Part shown: one piece after another, positions 48,901 to 62,090 of the stretch
How positions within the stretch are numbered: the first letter of the stretch is position 1
Layout: every line of letters begins with the position of its first letter
Source of the DNA: Hymenolepis diminuta
Taxonomy: Eukaryota > Platyhelminthes > Cestoda > Cyclophyllidea > Hymenolepididae
NCBI GenBank assembly: GCA_900708905.1
Contig: CAADRB010000033.1
Coordinates: forward strand, 1,516,072 to 1,580,071
Direction: 5' to 3'
Length of the DNA stretch: 64,000 nucleotides
Notes under the pieces: generated by a model
What the model was told of the DNA's origin: nothing
The model's input: only the letters and a program-made list of their open reading frames with translations
Database searches by the model: none
Program-made: the position numbers and the translations under genes

Positions 48901-51900
48901 GACATGCTTTAGTAGAAACTGTCTATTATAAATGAAAAGCCAGAGGAAGTCAATTTCCTTTTCAAGAACACTATACAAAACCTAATTACAGTAAATAAGC
49001 TGAGTATAGTGCTAACAACAAATTTTAGCTTAATCTATCTACCCATTCCATAAGTAGGTAGATCCTAAGGATCTAAGCGGGGTTGATATATGTGTTTTCC
49101 CCGATTGCATATGGACTATTAAATGAGTAATTAAACATTCACAAGAATGGTGACCTTCTTAATGGAAATAAAGACAAAGTAGCGTTTTTCACCCCAACAA
49201 CCTTACTAAATGTACACCATAAAAGAGGGTCACAAGAACAAAGAGACGCTAAATTATCTCAATATTAGGGTACGAAGTCTTCAAGTTTCCCTTTCCATTT
49301 ATTCAGCAAATGAAAAGTTCCTCAATAGTCTTTTTGAAATAGAGTTCACTTTGGGTGTACTCTAGTGCGGTCTGAAATAATGTAAGCTAATATCATGTTG
49401 CTATCTTGACCATTGAAAGAAGATGTCTCATCGGCCTCTGCAACTTAAGCGCCTGTAACTCTAAAGATGGAATGGTACAACTGTCTAACCTTTTGGACTT
49501 GGTCAATTTGGGTACTGAAGAACTGCGGTCTAACGAATTTGAATTGGATGAAATAAAAAAAGTAAAATGAAAGAAAGCTTTTATTCTTGAAAGCTAACTT
49601 CCACTGTGATTTTCACTCACGTGCAGTCAATATTAAACTCTAACCTAATGCTCTCAAACATCTCAACAAATGACATTATTAAGAGCAAAGTAGCCGGACG
49701 CAAATATAGTTAATAGAAATCTTGGTTTCATGACTGAAATATTTTGATGAAAGCTGTACGCCACGTCCATGCCATATTTTGGATATTACCTTTTGTTTAA
49801 AACGACTAATAGAAAGATGTGAATCTTTGAATTGAGCTTTAATTGAGTAATGCTGTTTTAATTAAATACAAAATTACCATTTTAGAAAAATGCGCGCTTA
49901 TAATTCCAAACTTATGTTGAATACTGAATGTTTACTCGAAAATTAACTTCACAAACTGGAAATTTAATAACTCTCCCTCATCTATAACAAATATCTCGTA
50001 AAACTAGTTTTAGACGCATTTTACGAGTTTGTAACAGTTAGGTTAAAAAGGACAAAAGCAATTATATCAATTACCGTTACAAAGGAATAAATAGTCTATC
50101 TTAACTAACGCTTAGGATGTCAAGAAACGCAACACATATAATCTTAAACACGAAAATGGAGACAAATGGAAAGAGTAATAGCTTAGTTTCCGAATTGCTT
50201 TGATTTAACAGAAATATTTGCTTTAGAAGCAAGTTATTCACCCATCTTCAAATATTTTAAATGAGAAATTAAAAGGTTTAGTGCATCGGATAGTTAGAGA
50301 CATCACTAATTTCTTATATTAGATCTAATTAGTAACCTATCCATCCTGAGATATTTAGACTTATATATATGTTAATTAATTTCAGAATCTAGGTTTATTC
50401 AAACACCTAAGAGGGAGTAAATATGCGTATATACTAACAACATGGCTTATAGACACATTTTATGGTTCTGTGCCAGCTGCTGCTCATTCATAAGTTACAA
50501 GTGTCACACGTTATCGAGGTTAACACCTCAACCCTTCTAAATCTCCCTCTAATTATCCCTGATTTAGACACAAAATTCTAGCAGGATTGTAACGATTTAT
50601 CCTAGGAATAGATTTGAGATTTAACTGCCTAGATAAAATATTTAAAATAATTCTTCAAAATAATTATATTTTTATGATTGTTAAATTGGCCATTCAGCTG
50701 TATAAAATTCCTGTTTCATTTTCTGATAGAAATTTCGCCCTTTTAATTCAACCAACTGACCATCTTATCGATATCAAAAATGTCGTTCGATATGCTACCT
50801 ACCTATGCCAGCAGAAGTGAACATAAGACGAATTTCAAACTCTTAATAACCTCTTTTTGTTTAAATAATTTGCAGATAAAACACCTGGCCTTTTTAAAAA
50901 ATCATCAATGAATGGGAAATTAATGATGGCCATTAACTATAGGGGAATGAGAAAGGCAAATAGCAATTACACTAAGTGAAACTAATACTAATTAAATCAA
51001 AATTTTAAACTGCAGTTTGTCAAAAAAAATAACTAAATCGATAAAACTAATACATTGTTCAGGTTTTTAGAATTTGGAATCTATTACGAGGAGGTGCATT
51101 CTAAGCTCCATCTAAAGGAAATAAAAAATTTTACGAACTCTGTAATTATAATAAACTTCATTTCATTACCCCGTTTCTTTCATAAATAATTTAAATAAAT
51201 AAGGCGAAATTTTACCGTTAAACGGGAATATTTCTCGGCTTCCAAATACGTAATCTGTTCTGCCAAAGCTTTGGCCGGAATCTCCAGTAGACTAGTTCCT
51301 CTCTGACCCCCAGAAGCAGATGTTCTGGAATGCCTTCTTAGGGTTACCATAGAAACGGGCACCGACGGTCCAAGAAGACGTCTAGCTGAAGCGGGAGAAC
51401 TGAAACACGACGCCGTAGAAGGTCTTCCACTGACCAGAGACTGAGTTCCCGTTGAGGACTCAAAGTCAATATCAGAAAGTGCTGCAGTGGATGCTGAAGG
51501 AGACAAATTGAGAGAACTTTCAGATCCAGGAACCATGGAAAAGGAATTTCGCGCTGAGCTAGAGGAGAAATTCGGAATTCCGGTGGAAAGTTTATGACTT
51601 CCGTTCTTCAGCTGGTGTGCACCTACAGCAAAACCAGCAACAGCCCCGATGGAATGTGAGCGTCGAACAGATACAGATACAGAGGAAGTTACTGGGGATG
51701 AAGAGTAGTTTTCCTCACTTGGTCGGGGAGAAACTAGGGGACTAGTGGTTGTAGAAGGGTTGGGAGCTGTCTCCTGACTTTGAGTGGATGCCCGACGTCT
51801 TTGACGTTGTTTTAACTGATTTGAGAGTGTAAAGTCTAGAGCTCTGGCCAATCCACCATAGCCATCATCCATTACTCGCTCTCGGAATAGATTTAGCACG

Positions 51901-54900
51901 GAGTAGATTTGTGAATTCAGATCAGTTGATAACTGCGATATCTGTGAGGAAAGACAACAATGTAGATAGAGTGTTTGACTATAATATGGGCAAAATCATA
52001 AGCAAAATTTAATATATTGTAAATATAATAAATAAGTAGTATTTTGAAAGAAGCCTCATGCACACCGATGACCAAAATTTTGTTTTAATTAATGCTGAAT
52101 TTTGCCTCCTATCAAAAGGACCATATAGATGCAGCGGGAATTCGCATTGCAAATACGAAGGGAAAAAACAAACATTCATGCAGTGAACTTCCCCTTTAAA
52201 GATGGGTAAAAATATGAGCTAATGAAAATGGTAATTGGGAAATATTTAATGGAAAATATTAATGGCGCATATTACAGAGGAAAAACAGGAACAAAAATAA
52301 TTAAATGAAGACGATTTTATTTAGTAAATATTCATCCACTCAAAGCAGCACACATCTAATATCATAGAAAAGGGGGAAAAGTTACCAAGTAATTGGAGGG
52401 AGTAAATAGGAGAAATTTGTTGAGCAGAGAGAAATTAAATACCAGTTATAATCAATAAACCAGATCTTATTCTTTTCTGAGTTAATTTTCCTATCTGACC
52501 TTAATGACTGACGGTAAATAATTAATCTGTTTTCTAGTAACGTCAGAATTCGACCGATTGTGAAAACACACAAAGATCATCATAAACTCGAATAAACGGT
52601 AAGTTTGAATTCAGCGACTGAGACATGGACTATATTTTCATGCCGAATATGTATAGCAAGTGAACTGGAGAAACAAACTCAAATGATTTCAATTAGCATA
52701 TTTCTGGATGTTTATAACCTTGCAAAAAATAGGCTTGAACTCTCATCTATTAGAATGTCTTCCTCATTTATGACAAAGTAAGATCTGTACTAAACTTATT
52801 TTGTGTTCATTCTGTAATAAGGATAGTAAACAGTACATTATTCAGACAATTAGATGCATAACAAGAGCAAAGGGAAAATAGTTAGAGGAAAAGGAGAGGG
52901 AGATCTGATCTAAGAGATTAAGAATTTGCACTTTTCTTCTCAGCCAGAAAGAATATATGACACTGCTTTTTCAAAGACCTTTTGAAGAGGTTCTCATTTA
53001 ATTTGATTTGAAATTGGGCACAGGAAGTCTTTGTCGATCATTGCGTCTGAGGTATAGTGAATCTGTCGATATTGCAAGAGTAATGATTTCTCTTCCACGA
53101 ACATTCGTATAGAGTTTGCTGCTTCGCATCCCGCCGTTTTCGTTTGAATTCTCTTGAGGTGGAGATTTATACTTTTACAAATACGAATTGACATTATTGG
53201 CTGTCAAACCAAAACCCTCTTGGCGTCATCATCGATTTGCCTTAGTGATAACTTTATTTAATCTTTCTAGTATTTGCTGAATTCAAAGAAACTTCAGGGT
53301 GAGAGAACTTTAGAGAAGCTTTTCAATGAAACAGACTTATTGTTATTGGAAATACGCGAAAATATCAAGAAAGTGCAAACACAAGTTCTGCTATTTGAGC
53401 TAATAAATAACCAAGTCGAAATCTCAAAATCCATCGATCAAATTCCTCCCCATTCCTTCAAACATTCAAAAAAACCTAAAGCTCTGCCTCCACTTGGCCG
53501 AATTGTATATCATGTGCTAAACTGATTAATATATAGTTATTATTTTTTACTTCCACTCGGGAGAACTTAGGAAATTGATGGTTAATAAAACATGAATAAT
53601 ATCTTGCACTTTGTCAACCTATAAGCCTTCAGCACTAATATTAATTACTTATTATGCAAACCACTTAGTCAATTTCTATAATAAAACTCCGGAATAATTT
53701 ACTTATAGAACTAATAACGCAACAAAATATTTAAAAGTAATAGCCGAACATTTATTTATTGCAACCTAATTAAAACAAGGCAGAAATTAATATTTTAATA
53801 AATGCAAAGAATCCTATCATGATTTTAATACTTTCAAAATACGAATTCCTAAATTAAAATTACAGCCCCTCTGAAAATAAGATCGGAAAAGGAATAGATG
53901 AGGGTAACCGAATAATAAAATGATGCAATAACGATGGAAACTTGATTCAAAGCTAGAACGCGTTTGTAAAATATGAGGAATTGCGGAAATGTGCCGAAGT
54001 TCTACTTCTAGTTTTTACCACTGGAGATTTATGACTTCCGTTCTAGTTTTATGATTCTTTTGATTATCTAATCTAAATTGACTTCCGTCTGAAGTTGACA
54101 ATATTCAAAAATTGCATTTGAACAAGATTGTTGTCTTTAAGAATTTGATGCAGCCAAAACAACTTCAAATTGGTTCGCAAATCTAGAAAACCTGACACAT
54201 TTCATCAGCCTGACAGCCAACTTTAGAAAGTCAAATTGCATATTTTTTGATGATTCACTCCAATTTTGATGATTGGGAAGAACTTTATAAAACATTTACG
54301 GTTAGTAATCAAGAAGACAAAAATATTTAGAAGCCAACTAATTCAGTTATTAAAGTAGATATTTAAAAGATTAAGACTCTACCATCTCACTATAAACTTT
54401 CTTAGAGATAGATCGATTATATCTTCTCTGACAACTCAGTTATGAAACGCTCTGCAAATTTATTATCGATCACAGTGAAGCGACCTTGAACAAATGAACT
54501 CGGCAGCGAGTGAACAGCCAATCAGAGTAGAGGAACAAAATGTTAAAATGCAAATTATTTTGCCTGGATTGAATGTCTTTGAACATGTGCCACAGGCGAT
54601 GAAAGTATATTTTTAATTACGACCGCCATGCGGCTTCTGTTGACCTAAATTTCTATAGCATATAAAACAGGTGTAATTATGTAAGCCAGGAGTAGGCGCA
54701 TAAACATACTGAAGGACTACTTTCTATGTGTTTCCCATAAATTAACTACGAACGTGGCGGTGAGGTAGCAGTTAAGGTGTTTGTCTGCGAGGTCACAGAG
54801 GTCATGGCTTCGATGCCCATCGGTAAATAGTCTGTCCAACCACACTGGTTAAGTTTGGTTAATAAGGAGAGTGGCGGAATTTGAGCTTCTCATTGGGAAG

Positions 54901-57900
54901 ACTCTATGATCCTACGCCTTTCCTCAAGATCAGAAATGGGAAACGCTTCCTTAATTGGGTATGGGAAATGTTTCGCATTACTCTCTCATTCTCTCTCTGT
55001 CTCATTCTCCATTTCTTTTCAATTTCTCTTGCCTTTGCATTATTGTTTTTCAGTACTTTCTGATCTCCTCTCAAACTTCTGAGCTTCAATTTGATTTGAA
55101 GGAGGCTGCTGTTTTGTCCGAAATTCCTCGGAAGATACTCTAAACTTAACAGAAGTCGAGCCCTTTCAAATTAGACGTCCCTAGATGGTAGCCTCAAAAT
55201 ATGAATTTTCGTAATTACTTAGTTATTCGTTCTTAAACACAGCATAGATATAGATTGTTGTATCATTCCAAATTTACTATTCGTTGTCTGTCCCCAGGTG
55301 CCCGAGGGATACTAAGTCAACAAATAAAACTCAAGGCCGCACCTCGAGATGAGCAATTCCCACAGGTGGTCTCTAGGTCGCCTACTAGCTCTGACAATAT
55401 ACGCGCGCGCGCCGCCCTTGACAGTGTGATAGTTATTAGGGGACAAAAGCCGTTATTAGTCTAGTAGTTTTTTCATCTTAAAATATATGACATGACTTTT
55501 ATTCTTTGCTGAATCTAAAAATGTGTTGCGCTAACTGGACTTCTACCTTATCTCTTTAATCTGGGTCGGAGTCAACGGTAGTGTAATAATCTGTTGACAC
55601 GTATATTGAAGTGGGAGAAAATAGGCTTCCAAGCGAAGAAGAGCCTTTCCATAACCGAATCAAAATTAAAGTCTTCAATGTTCAAAATTGAAAAACAGGA
55701 AAATTGAATAGAGAAAATAGTCATGCCATTTTGATACCTCTGTCCCTCCGGAAAGTTTTATATCACCTATGCACGCCTAACTTGTTGCGTTAGTTAATTT
55801 TCTCTTCCCATTTATCGAAATTAGGGGTGAATGAGCTACGGTCAAGGTCAACACATTGAGGTCACTCCAAGTTCAAACTCTTGCGATAAAAAACTGTCAG
55901 ACCTGACGATGATGTACTAAATCTGTGTCATGCAAAATGTCAGCCTCAAGAAGCTAACCAAGAAACCCAATTTTATGATCTCCCAACTGCGAAAAGAGCA
56001 ATTGGAAGGTTTTACAGCCGAAAAAGAATTACCTGAAATGCCAAACGCGGTCTGCGAAAGGGCACATTCAAGCCAAATCTTCAAGAATTGGATGAATTGT
56101 GAAAGAGAAAACTAGATAGATGACTTAATTTCTACAACTCAAGAACAGACGTGAATTGTAATAAGAAAGACGCTAAAGCATGTAATTTGTTGTCATGGAA
56201 AGTTATTCATTTTATGTTCGAACAAAAACGCTTAGGGACTCGCAATTGAAAGAGTTAGTAAAAAAACTAAGCACTAGGTAAACGGCGAAGCTAAAAAACC
56301 ATCAGATAAATATTTTGGCAGGATATTTACAGAAGAAAGAGAAAGAGGGAAGATTAATATCCGTCTGAATTGATTCAAATAAGAATGTTGAGAATAAATT
56401 CCTTTTTGATGAATATTTTAAGCTCAAGAAACATAGTTTAAGGCAATTACAAACCCCATTTTTTCATTAGGAACAATAATTAATTTGTTTTAATGAGTGA
56501 AATACGACTCTTAGGAAATTAATTAAAATTGGACTAAATCAGTAACTAGCTCACGGTTCAAGTCATATCTGATCAAAGGAGAGCTAGATAGCTGTCATTA
56601 AAACAGAACGGTGGTTGAATATCTGGTCTTTCGAACTCATTTTTAAAAAATATTTTATGGAGAAATTGAAAATTTTTTAAATAATAATGGTAACAAGAAG
56701 GAGATGGAAGAGAATGAATCTGATTGGATTGGATCCGGCAAAACACAACTCGTAGAAGCTAGCTAAATCAGTAGTAACAATCTTACCTATTTTATTACTG
56801 ATATTAAAGTAAACAAACATAAGGAACGAAGACTGGAACTCTGATACAAAATTTATTAGATTAAATGATTATGTGGTACTCGTTTTAAATCAGAAGTATA
56901 ATTATGATTTACTCATTGCCTTTGGATCATACTCTTTTAACTAATCAAAGACTATTCAAACAAATTTTGTAAGTTCTTATTTAGGCTTGCAGTAGCTGAT
57001 GACTTTAGTTGCGCAAGGAGGTGTGGGGAGAAATATCATTTTTCTTAACTTATGATTCCTCTCCAGAATTACGAAGCAACGAAATTACCCAGAATTACCG
57101 ATTTGCAAATATAACTCTTTTATTGCTATTTATGAAAGAAGAAATGACATTTACTACAAGTAATAAAACGATCGTGGAAAAGAGCATTTAATTTTCGGGA
57201 AAAAATGCCTTTTTTAAATGTTATTTAGTATACAATGGAAATAAGAACAAAATTATGAAATAGGTTTGTAAAACAGTACCACAATATAAAGGGGCACTGA
57301 CTGACTGACTGACTGACTGACATCCAATGCATTGTTTTAATATTGAATTCGTTTACTATTCGATTCCCTAATTTCGCGCACTGTGGCCTTGAGAGATAAC
57401 TTACCACACGAATGAGATAGGAGATGACCACATTGCAAATCTTTTCGCGTGTCTTTTCGTCCACCGTTGCAATCAACTTAATACTTGATTGGAAGAGGAG
57501 GTAGCGTTGAATTAGGAGACTTATTAATTCTTCAGAAGTGACGAAGGTTCGATACATCACCAAGAAGACATCCAGTGTTAGAAGAACTGAAAATGTTAAA
57601 GGTTGAAGCAGTATCTAATACCATTCATTTTTATATGTTTTTCTATAATTATTCTCTTTCTGTCGCGAGAAGGTAGATACTAAACTGCCCAAAACTTATA
57701 AGGTCCAACTTATTGGTCCCTCAATAATTTTCGAATAATTGCTAAGGTGAAATAATCGGATCAAGATATGTATTTGACCTGAAATCATGTATTTTATTAG
57801 TGTCCAATTAAGTGTTGGTTCTTGCTCATAGGACAATGGAAAAGATGCAGTTAGCTTTGGCTCTTGTTCGGAAATTCAAAGACCATATAAGGCTTGGAAT

Positions 57901-60900
57901 ATGCTCTGTCATAGATTAATTCGTATAAAGGAGCAGAGAAGCGATGGAACGTAATTTCCATTAAAGCAGTTAGATAATGCAGAACTCTTTTGAGGGCAGC
58001 AAATTAAGATTATTAAATTGAATTTACGCTATTGATATTAAATGAAATTAATTTGCAAATTATCTAGTTTACTTAAAGTATCTTGAAGTATGTTTGTTGT
58101 CAAAATAAAACTATTTACCCCGTTTGAGACATGGAAATGTGAACATGATCGACATCAGGCTTCTGCCTGTCATCGAGTGTATTTCCTTATTTACCCAAGG
58201 AATTAAAATAGGCACAATACTAAGATGTGATGTAGTCAAGGCAAGTTCTATCTGGTGTCTTTTTATGCAATTCGTGATAAAATTATGATGAAGAAATTTT
58301 TCGATATCAATAAACTTGAACTTACATGATCGATGTGAACGCCCTAGAGACGTGGCATAGACAATGAGGGCATCAACCGTTCCTGCTTGAACTTGCAACT
58401 CGTTTTCCTAAAACAACAGAAAAGTGCTTGTTAAACGAGAAAAAAATGGGGCAAATAATAATTTTTTATGTGTGTCAATAAGAAATTTTAATTTAACAAG
58501 GACAGTAACTGATTTTACGTGATTTAAAGAGAAATCGATAATACTGAATTTTATAGAAGAGGAATGACAACACCAAAATCAATTTCGGGGATCTCGAAAT
58601 ACATCCAGAAATAGATAAATTAAATTTCAATAATCAATTTCAACATCAATAATCGAAGATTTGGGATTATTTATTCAGAAGTTAATGAGATCTCCAAAAT
58701 CCTTTTCTTAATTATCATGTTATGAATGGTATGGTAAAATTCGTTTAAAAAATTGTGATGATTTAGTTTTATGTTTCCAAAGGTCGTATCATCTGTTCAG
58801 TTTTAAAAAATCGATAAAGTATACCAGTGGATACACTCTACATGATAAGTTGGACTCCATGAGACAGATTTAAAATTTAGATTAGTAATCCGAATATAAG
58901 AAAGTGTTTTCCGATTTAGTACAGATTAGAGAAACAAAACGTCTTCCCTAATGAAATAATCAAAGCTTATGTCTGCTCGCCATAACAAACTACAAAATAT
59001 GTGATATTTATTTCGGCAGTTTTAAGAAGGAACGATATGAAAACTCCGCTGCTTATTCGTTAACAGCGAATCGCATCCTAATTTATTCCAATAATTGCTG
59101 AAAGAGAAGTAAAGAAATCAGTACTGCTATTAAGCAAACCTTTTACAAGCTAATCAAACTCAAAATTCAAATTTATTTAAAAACCATTTGGGAGCTGGAA
59201 TGGTTAAAATCCTGTAGTTCGTAAACAATCCCTCACTGTCTTCCGATTTTAGCCAATCTTTTAAGTCTAGGTTAGCAATCTACTAAATTTGTGTGTAAAA
59301 CAAAAACCCATAACAAGCCCACTCTTATATTTACCTATTGGAGGTACTCAGCTGCTCTTCTGAATTCTTAGCTTTGGGTACATTATAGTTCTGGGTTGGG
59401 AACTGAGCCATCCAAAGCTTTAAAGCAACAGCTTAATGTTACAGACATTACAATTAGCGGTATGAACTTAAGATTCCAGGGTCACATCTCCAAAATTTTT
59501 CTGTTTAGGTAAGTGTTTTATTCCAAAAGTCTTCCCAAGATATTTCAGAATTTTATTAACTTATGCTGTATTATATTCTAATTCACCCAATTTTTTTAAC
59601 TTATCCGATTTTTTGGGAAATTAGATGTACGTACTACGTTTATTTGTAAATTTTTTTAGAATATGAGTGTGATTTAAAGGATTTCAAATAACAGGCAAGT
59701 AGGTTAAGAATTCAAATGGTTTAATATTAAAGCTAAGAATCCTTAAATTCCCACTTTAACATGCAAATTTTCCAAAATTTTAGACATTCTCCCGCCTGTA
59801 AGGGTAAGGTAGTCAAAACAACAATTGATTTACTCAGAAAAATGTCCTTAGGCTGCATCATTATAATTTTTAGCGTATTAAATGGTGGACATGGCGACTA
59901 GCCAATCGGACGGATTTAAAAAAATAAAATTAATACGAGCCAGTAAGAGTTCGATTAACATAAGCGTCATGCGATTTCGGTAACTAGAAAACTGAAACTC
60001 GGAAAATATTTTGATGACAATGAGCAATTTAAGTTAAAAATGTATCGGTGGGGCAACGATATAATCAAACAAGATGCCATTGACCCTCATTTATGAGCAT
60101 ATCATGGAATAACAAGACCATTATATTAGCATAAATGACAAGTTCGTAATGGCAAATTTATAATAAAATCAATAAGCCATCACTCCTGGTTCTATAATCT
60201 TATATCTTTACTGACCGCTGAAACCTGGTTCAAACTAGAATAAAACCATTTCTGAAATATAAGGAAACATTTTGAAGGGATTACTAATATTTGATCAAAC
60301 TTGACCATAGAACTGCATTATAAATTAATGTTATGTAATGATAATGGAATAACAATGAATAATTAAAGCCATGTCACGCCCCAAGAGGACGCACGTTTCA
60401 AAGTTGACTGAGAATTTTAAGGTCGTTAATTCACTGAGACTTTCGTTTGACATGTTTACATCTTTATTGGTCAATCCACAAGCTTTCGCATTCATCAAAG
60501 AATGAACACTTTAAAATAATAGATTTCACACCATGTCTTGGAAAGAGAACGTGAGGTTAACATTGCATGTTGTCATGGTAATATGTATATATTTACTTCG
60601 TAACACCGTTCCTTTGTGTGATATTTGCAAAAATAATAAGTGCAGGTTCTATATTTTCTTTTTCTAAAAATTGTGCAAAAATAAAGCGATTTCATTTATT
60701 TATATTAATAAAACGGAGATCTCGAGGACAGGTGACTTCGTAGCTTGTAATTACCCGGAAAATATTTAATAAACGAATATTTCTCCAGTATTAGACTGGT
60801 AAAACACGTGATTTTAACATGATTTTAGGTCACTTTTTAATACTTTACTGTCATTTATCGTGCACGTTTGTTCATCAGCGAAACACGATCAAACTCGAGG

Positions 60901-62090
60901 GTCTTAAAATAGGCAACTCGTAGGCTCTCATCATTAGTGAAAATCTAACGTGTAATTCAAATAAATATTACGGAAATTGTCTAAAAGTAATTGGGTCCGT
61001 CACAGTCTTTATAATGACTAATACACAAGTTAATGATAAATACATAAAAAATTAACCACTGCTATAATATACCACAATTACAAGAAAATCAGGCTCAGTG
61101 CAAATTGCAGCACTGCAGCTGAAATGCTTTATATCCAAGACAATTGAATAATCTAGCGAAGGCTGTTTGCAAGAGTAAAAGTTTCCTCATATAATTGAGG
61201 TACGAAGGCTAATCCATCATCGGATCAATGACATCATTGAAAAGATTATCAGTAAAGTTGTCATCCTTCAAGTATAGAGCAGCCAGAAATATTTCGTTCT
61301 GAGAAAAGAGATCGTGAAACTTTTCCGCTTTTCCCCAAATATAAGTACATCACAGGATACCCTCTTAAGTTCACTCATAAATTTTTGTTCCTATCTCCAT
61401 GAAACATATGAAGAAACTGCAAATATTACCAATTTCTATTACGTGACTGTACCGTCCTTTGGGGAAACGCCAACTTTTACTAAAGCGGTTAAGTTTAAAT
61501 ACTCTTTGCGGGTGGAATTACGGGAGCAATAGCAGACAGTTCTGCTTAATTCCGAATACAATGGCCCCCACAAAATACTTGTATTAACACTAAGATTATA
61601 ATAACCTTAATATATCAGAAAATAATTGCTTTTAACAATAATAACTTGATATTATAACCATACCGAGTATTAAATGCTGTAACGTGTATCGTAAAACGAA
61701 ATTTTAGTAATTTTAATAGTATAAAATGGGAAAAAGTTAAAGTTAAAAAATATTGACATTTCTTACCGAATCTGAATAATCAAATTCCAAATACGGTGTC
61801 GCATCTTGTTCCATAAGTAAGGGATGATTCTTTTCTGCATTTTCTACAGACGGTAATTCCACATTAATTAGTGAGATCGATGATACGTCACCTTCTACAT
61901 CCGTCTCTAAACTCGAGCATTCCAGGGAAACTTTTCTTTGTGAATGTCGACATCCATTTTCGCGATATCCCAGCCCAACCGATTCTGATAAATCTGTGAG
62001 CAGTGGTTGAGATCCAGATGGAACTCTGAAATATTCATAGAGGATTTTAGTCACTAGTGTATCAGCTGATATGCCCAGAAGCGTATCCAT
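45961..62090 (-). CDS. C3G/RAPGEF1-like Rap guanine nucleotide exchange factor, 8 exons, 659 aa
   Basis: Exons in coding order are 62090-61767, 58407-58326, 57586-57405, 51941-51216, 46837-46670, 46601-46506, 46433-46150 and 46078-45961; all phases agree (1980 nt, TAA). Residues 1-108 are unique and acidic. The REM (RasGEF-N) domain spans about 112-235: QAGTVDALIVYATSL, VMYRTFVTSEELISLL, then FRERVMDDGYGGLARAL. A Ser/Thr-rich linker spans about 240-415. The CDC25 catalytic domain spans about 421-655: LAEQITYLEAEKYSRL, QFTALSNW, LKNFNSFLAIL, PPLIPYLGLTLQNL (552-565) and HYDIKPDLDILDFI. Order and wording are closest to C3G/RAPGEF1, which activates Rap1 downstream of Crk adaptors. The N-terminus is short, without an obvious proline-rich Crk-SH3-binding array. 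The start ATG has an AAAATGG context. The last three introns are 68, 72 and 71 nt; the others are 0.7-5.5 kb. Confidence 0.88.
46838..51215. other. Intron 4 of the RapGEF gene (4.4 kb)
   Basis: Bounded on the minus strand by donor ACG|GTAAAA and acceptor CTTGAATAG. It contains a run of ten G after seven A (about 47109-47125) and pyrimidine-rich tracts near 48185-48230. No gene was seen. Confidence 0.5.
47116..47125 (+). repeat. Poly(G) run
   Basis: Ten consecutive G following an A-run. It could form G-rich structures or reflect an assembly-prone homopolymer. Confidence 0.85.
53271..53525 (+). CDS. Candidate terminal exon of a nested coiled-coil protein
   Basis: An open exon follows an acceptor-like TTTAATCTTTCTAG and ends in TGA. 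A canonical AATAAA lies 59 nt downstream of the stop (53584-53589). The 84-residue reading has a heptad-like helical region (LEKLFNETDLLLLEIRENI and LLFELINNQVEISKSI), then a basic Pro/Lys/His-rich tail (KHSKKPKALPPLGR). It lies antisense within RapGEF intron 3. Upstream exons were sought: acceptor TTTTCTTCTCAG at about 52952 and short open pieces near 52953-53060, but no arrangement gave a consistent frame. The family is not recognised. Confidence 0.4.
   Translation, partial: YLLNSKKLQGERTLEKLFNETDLLLLEIRENIKKVQTQVLLFELINNQVEISKSIDQIPPHSFKHSKKPKALPPLGRIVYHVLN
53584..53589 (+). promoter_or_regulatory. AATAAA poly(A) signal for the nested ORF
   Basis: Canonical hexamer 59 nt after the stop of the coiled-coil ORF. 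Such hexamers are common by chance in AT-rich DNA. Confidence 0.35.
54750..54960 (+). repeat. tRNA-derived SINE-like copy, best head
   Basis: The head shows an A box TAGCAGTTAAGG (54766-54777) and a B box GCTTCGATGCCC (54807-54818) with tRNA-like spacing. The body follows: GAGAGTGGCGGAATTTGAG, then GGGAAGACTCTATGATCC. The order matches the copy at 21205. It lies antisense in RapGEF intron 3. Confidence 0.6.
55280..55450. other. GC-richer island with (CG)n core
   Basis: A block with CCCCAGGTGCCCGAGGG, a CGCGCGCGC run near 55403-55412 and GCCGCCC stands out against AT-rich surroundings. An ORF (55255-55464) has no motif. It could be a fragment of an unrecognised mobile element. Confidence 0.3.
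55820..55950 (+). repeat. Possible SINE-like copy, decayed
   Basis: GGTGAATGAGCTACGGTCAAGG followed by AGGTCACTCCAAGTTCAAACTC resembles a tRNA-like head (B-box-like AGTTCAAACTC, 55870-55880). The tail is unclear. Confidence 0.35.
57297..57320. repeat. (CTGA)n microsatellite
   Basis: Six perfect tetranucleotide units, about 85 bases past the donor of RapGEF exon 3. Confidence 0.95.
58408..61766. other. Intron 1 of the RapGEF gene (3.4 kb), no gene seen
   Basis: Bounded on the minus strand by donor TCG|GTAAGA and acceptor CTGTTGTTTTAG. The ORF at 61314-61532 on the plus strand is protein-like in composition but lacks an acceptor and motifs. Confidence 0.5.

Larger units (their letters stand above)
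51942..57404. other. Intron 3 of the RapGEF gene (5.5 kb)
   Basis: Bounded on the minus strand by donor GTG|GTAAGT and acceptor CTTTCCTCACAG. It holds a plus-strand coiled-coil ORF, two SINE-like copies, a GC-richer island near 55280-55450 and a (CTGA)n run. Confidence 0.5.

Noticed and set aside
52944..53060. Possible upstream exons for the coiled-coil ORF at 53271
   Set aside because: Good acceptor near 52952 and a possible 34 nt intron were seen, but every joining tried met an in-frame stop.
61314..61532. 72-codon plus-strand ORF within RapGEF intron 1
   Set aside because: Protein-like composition, but it opens after a TAG without an acceptor or a good ATG, and no motif is recognised.
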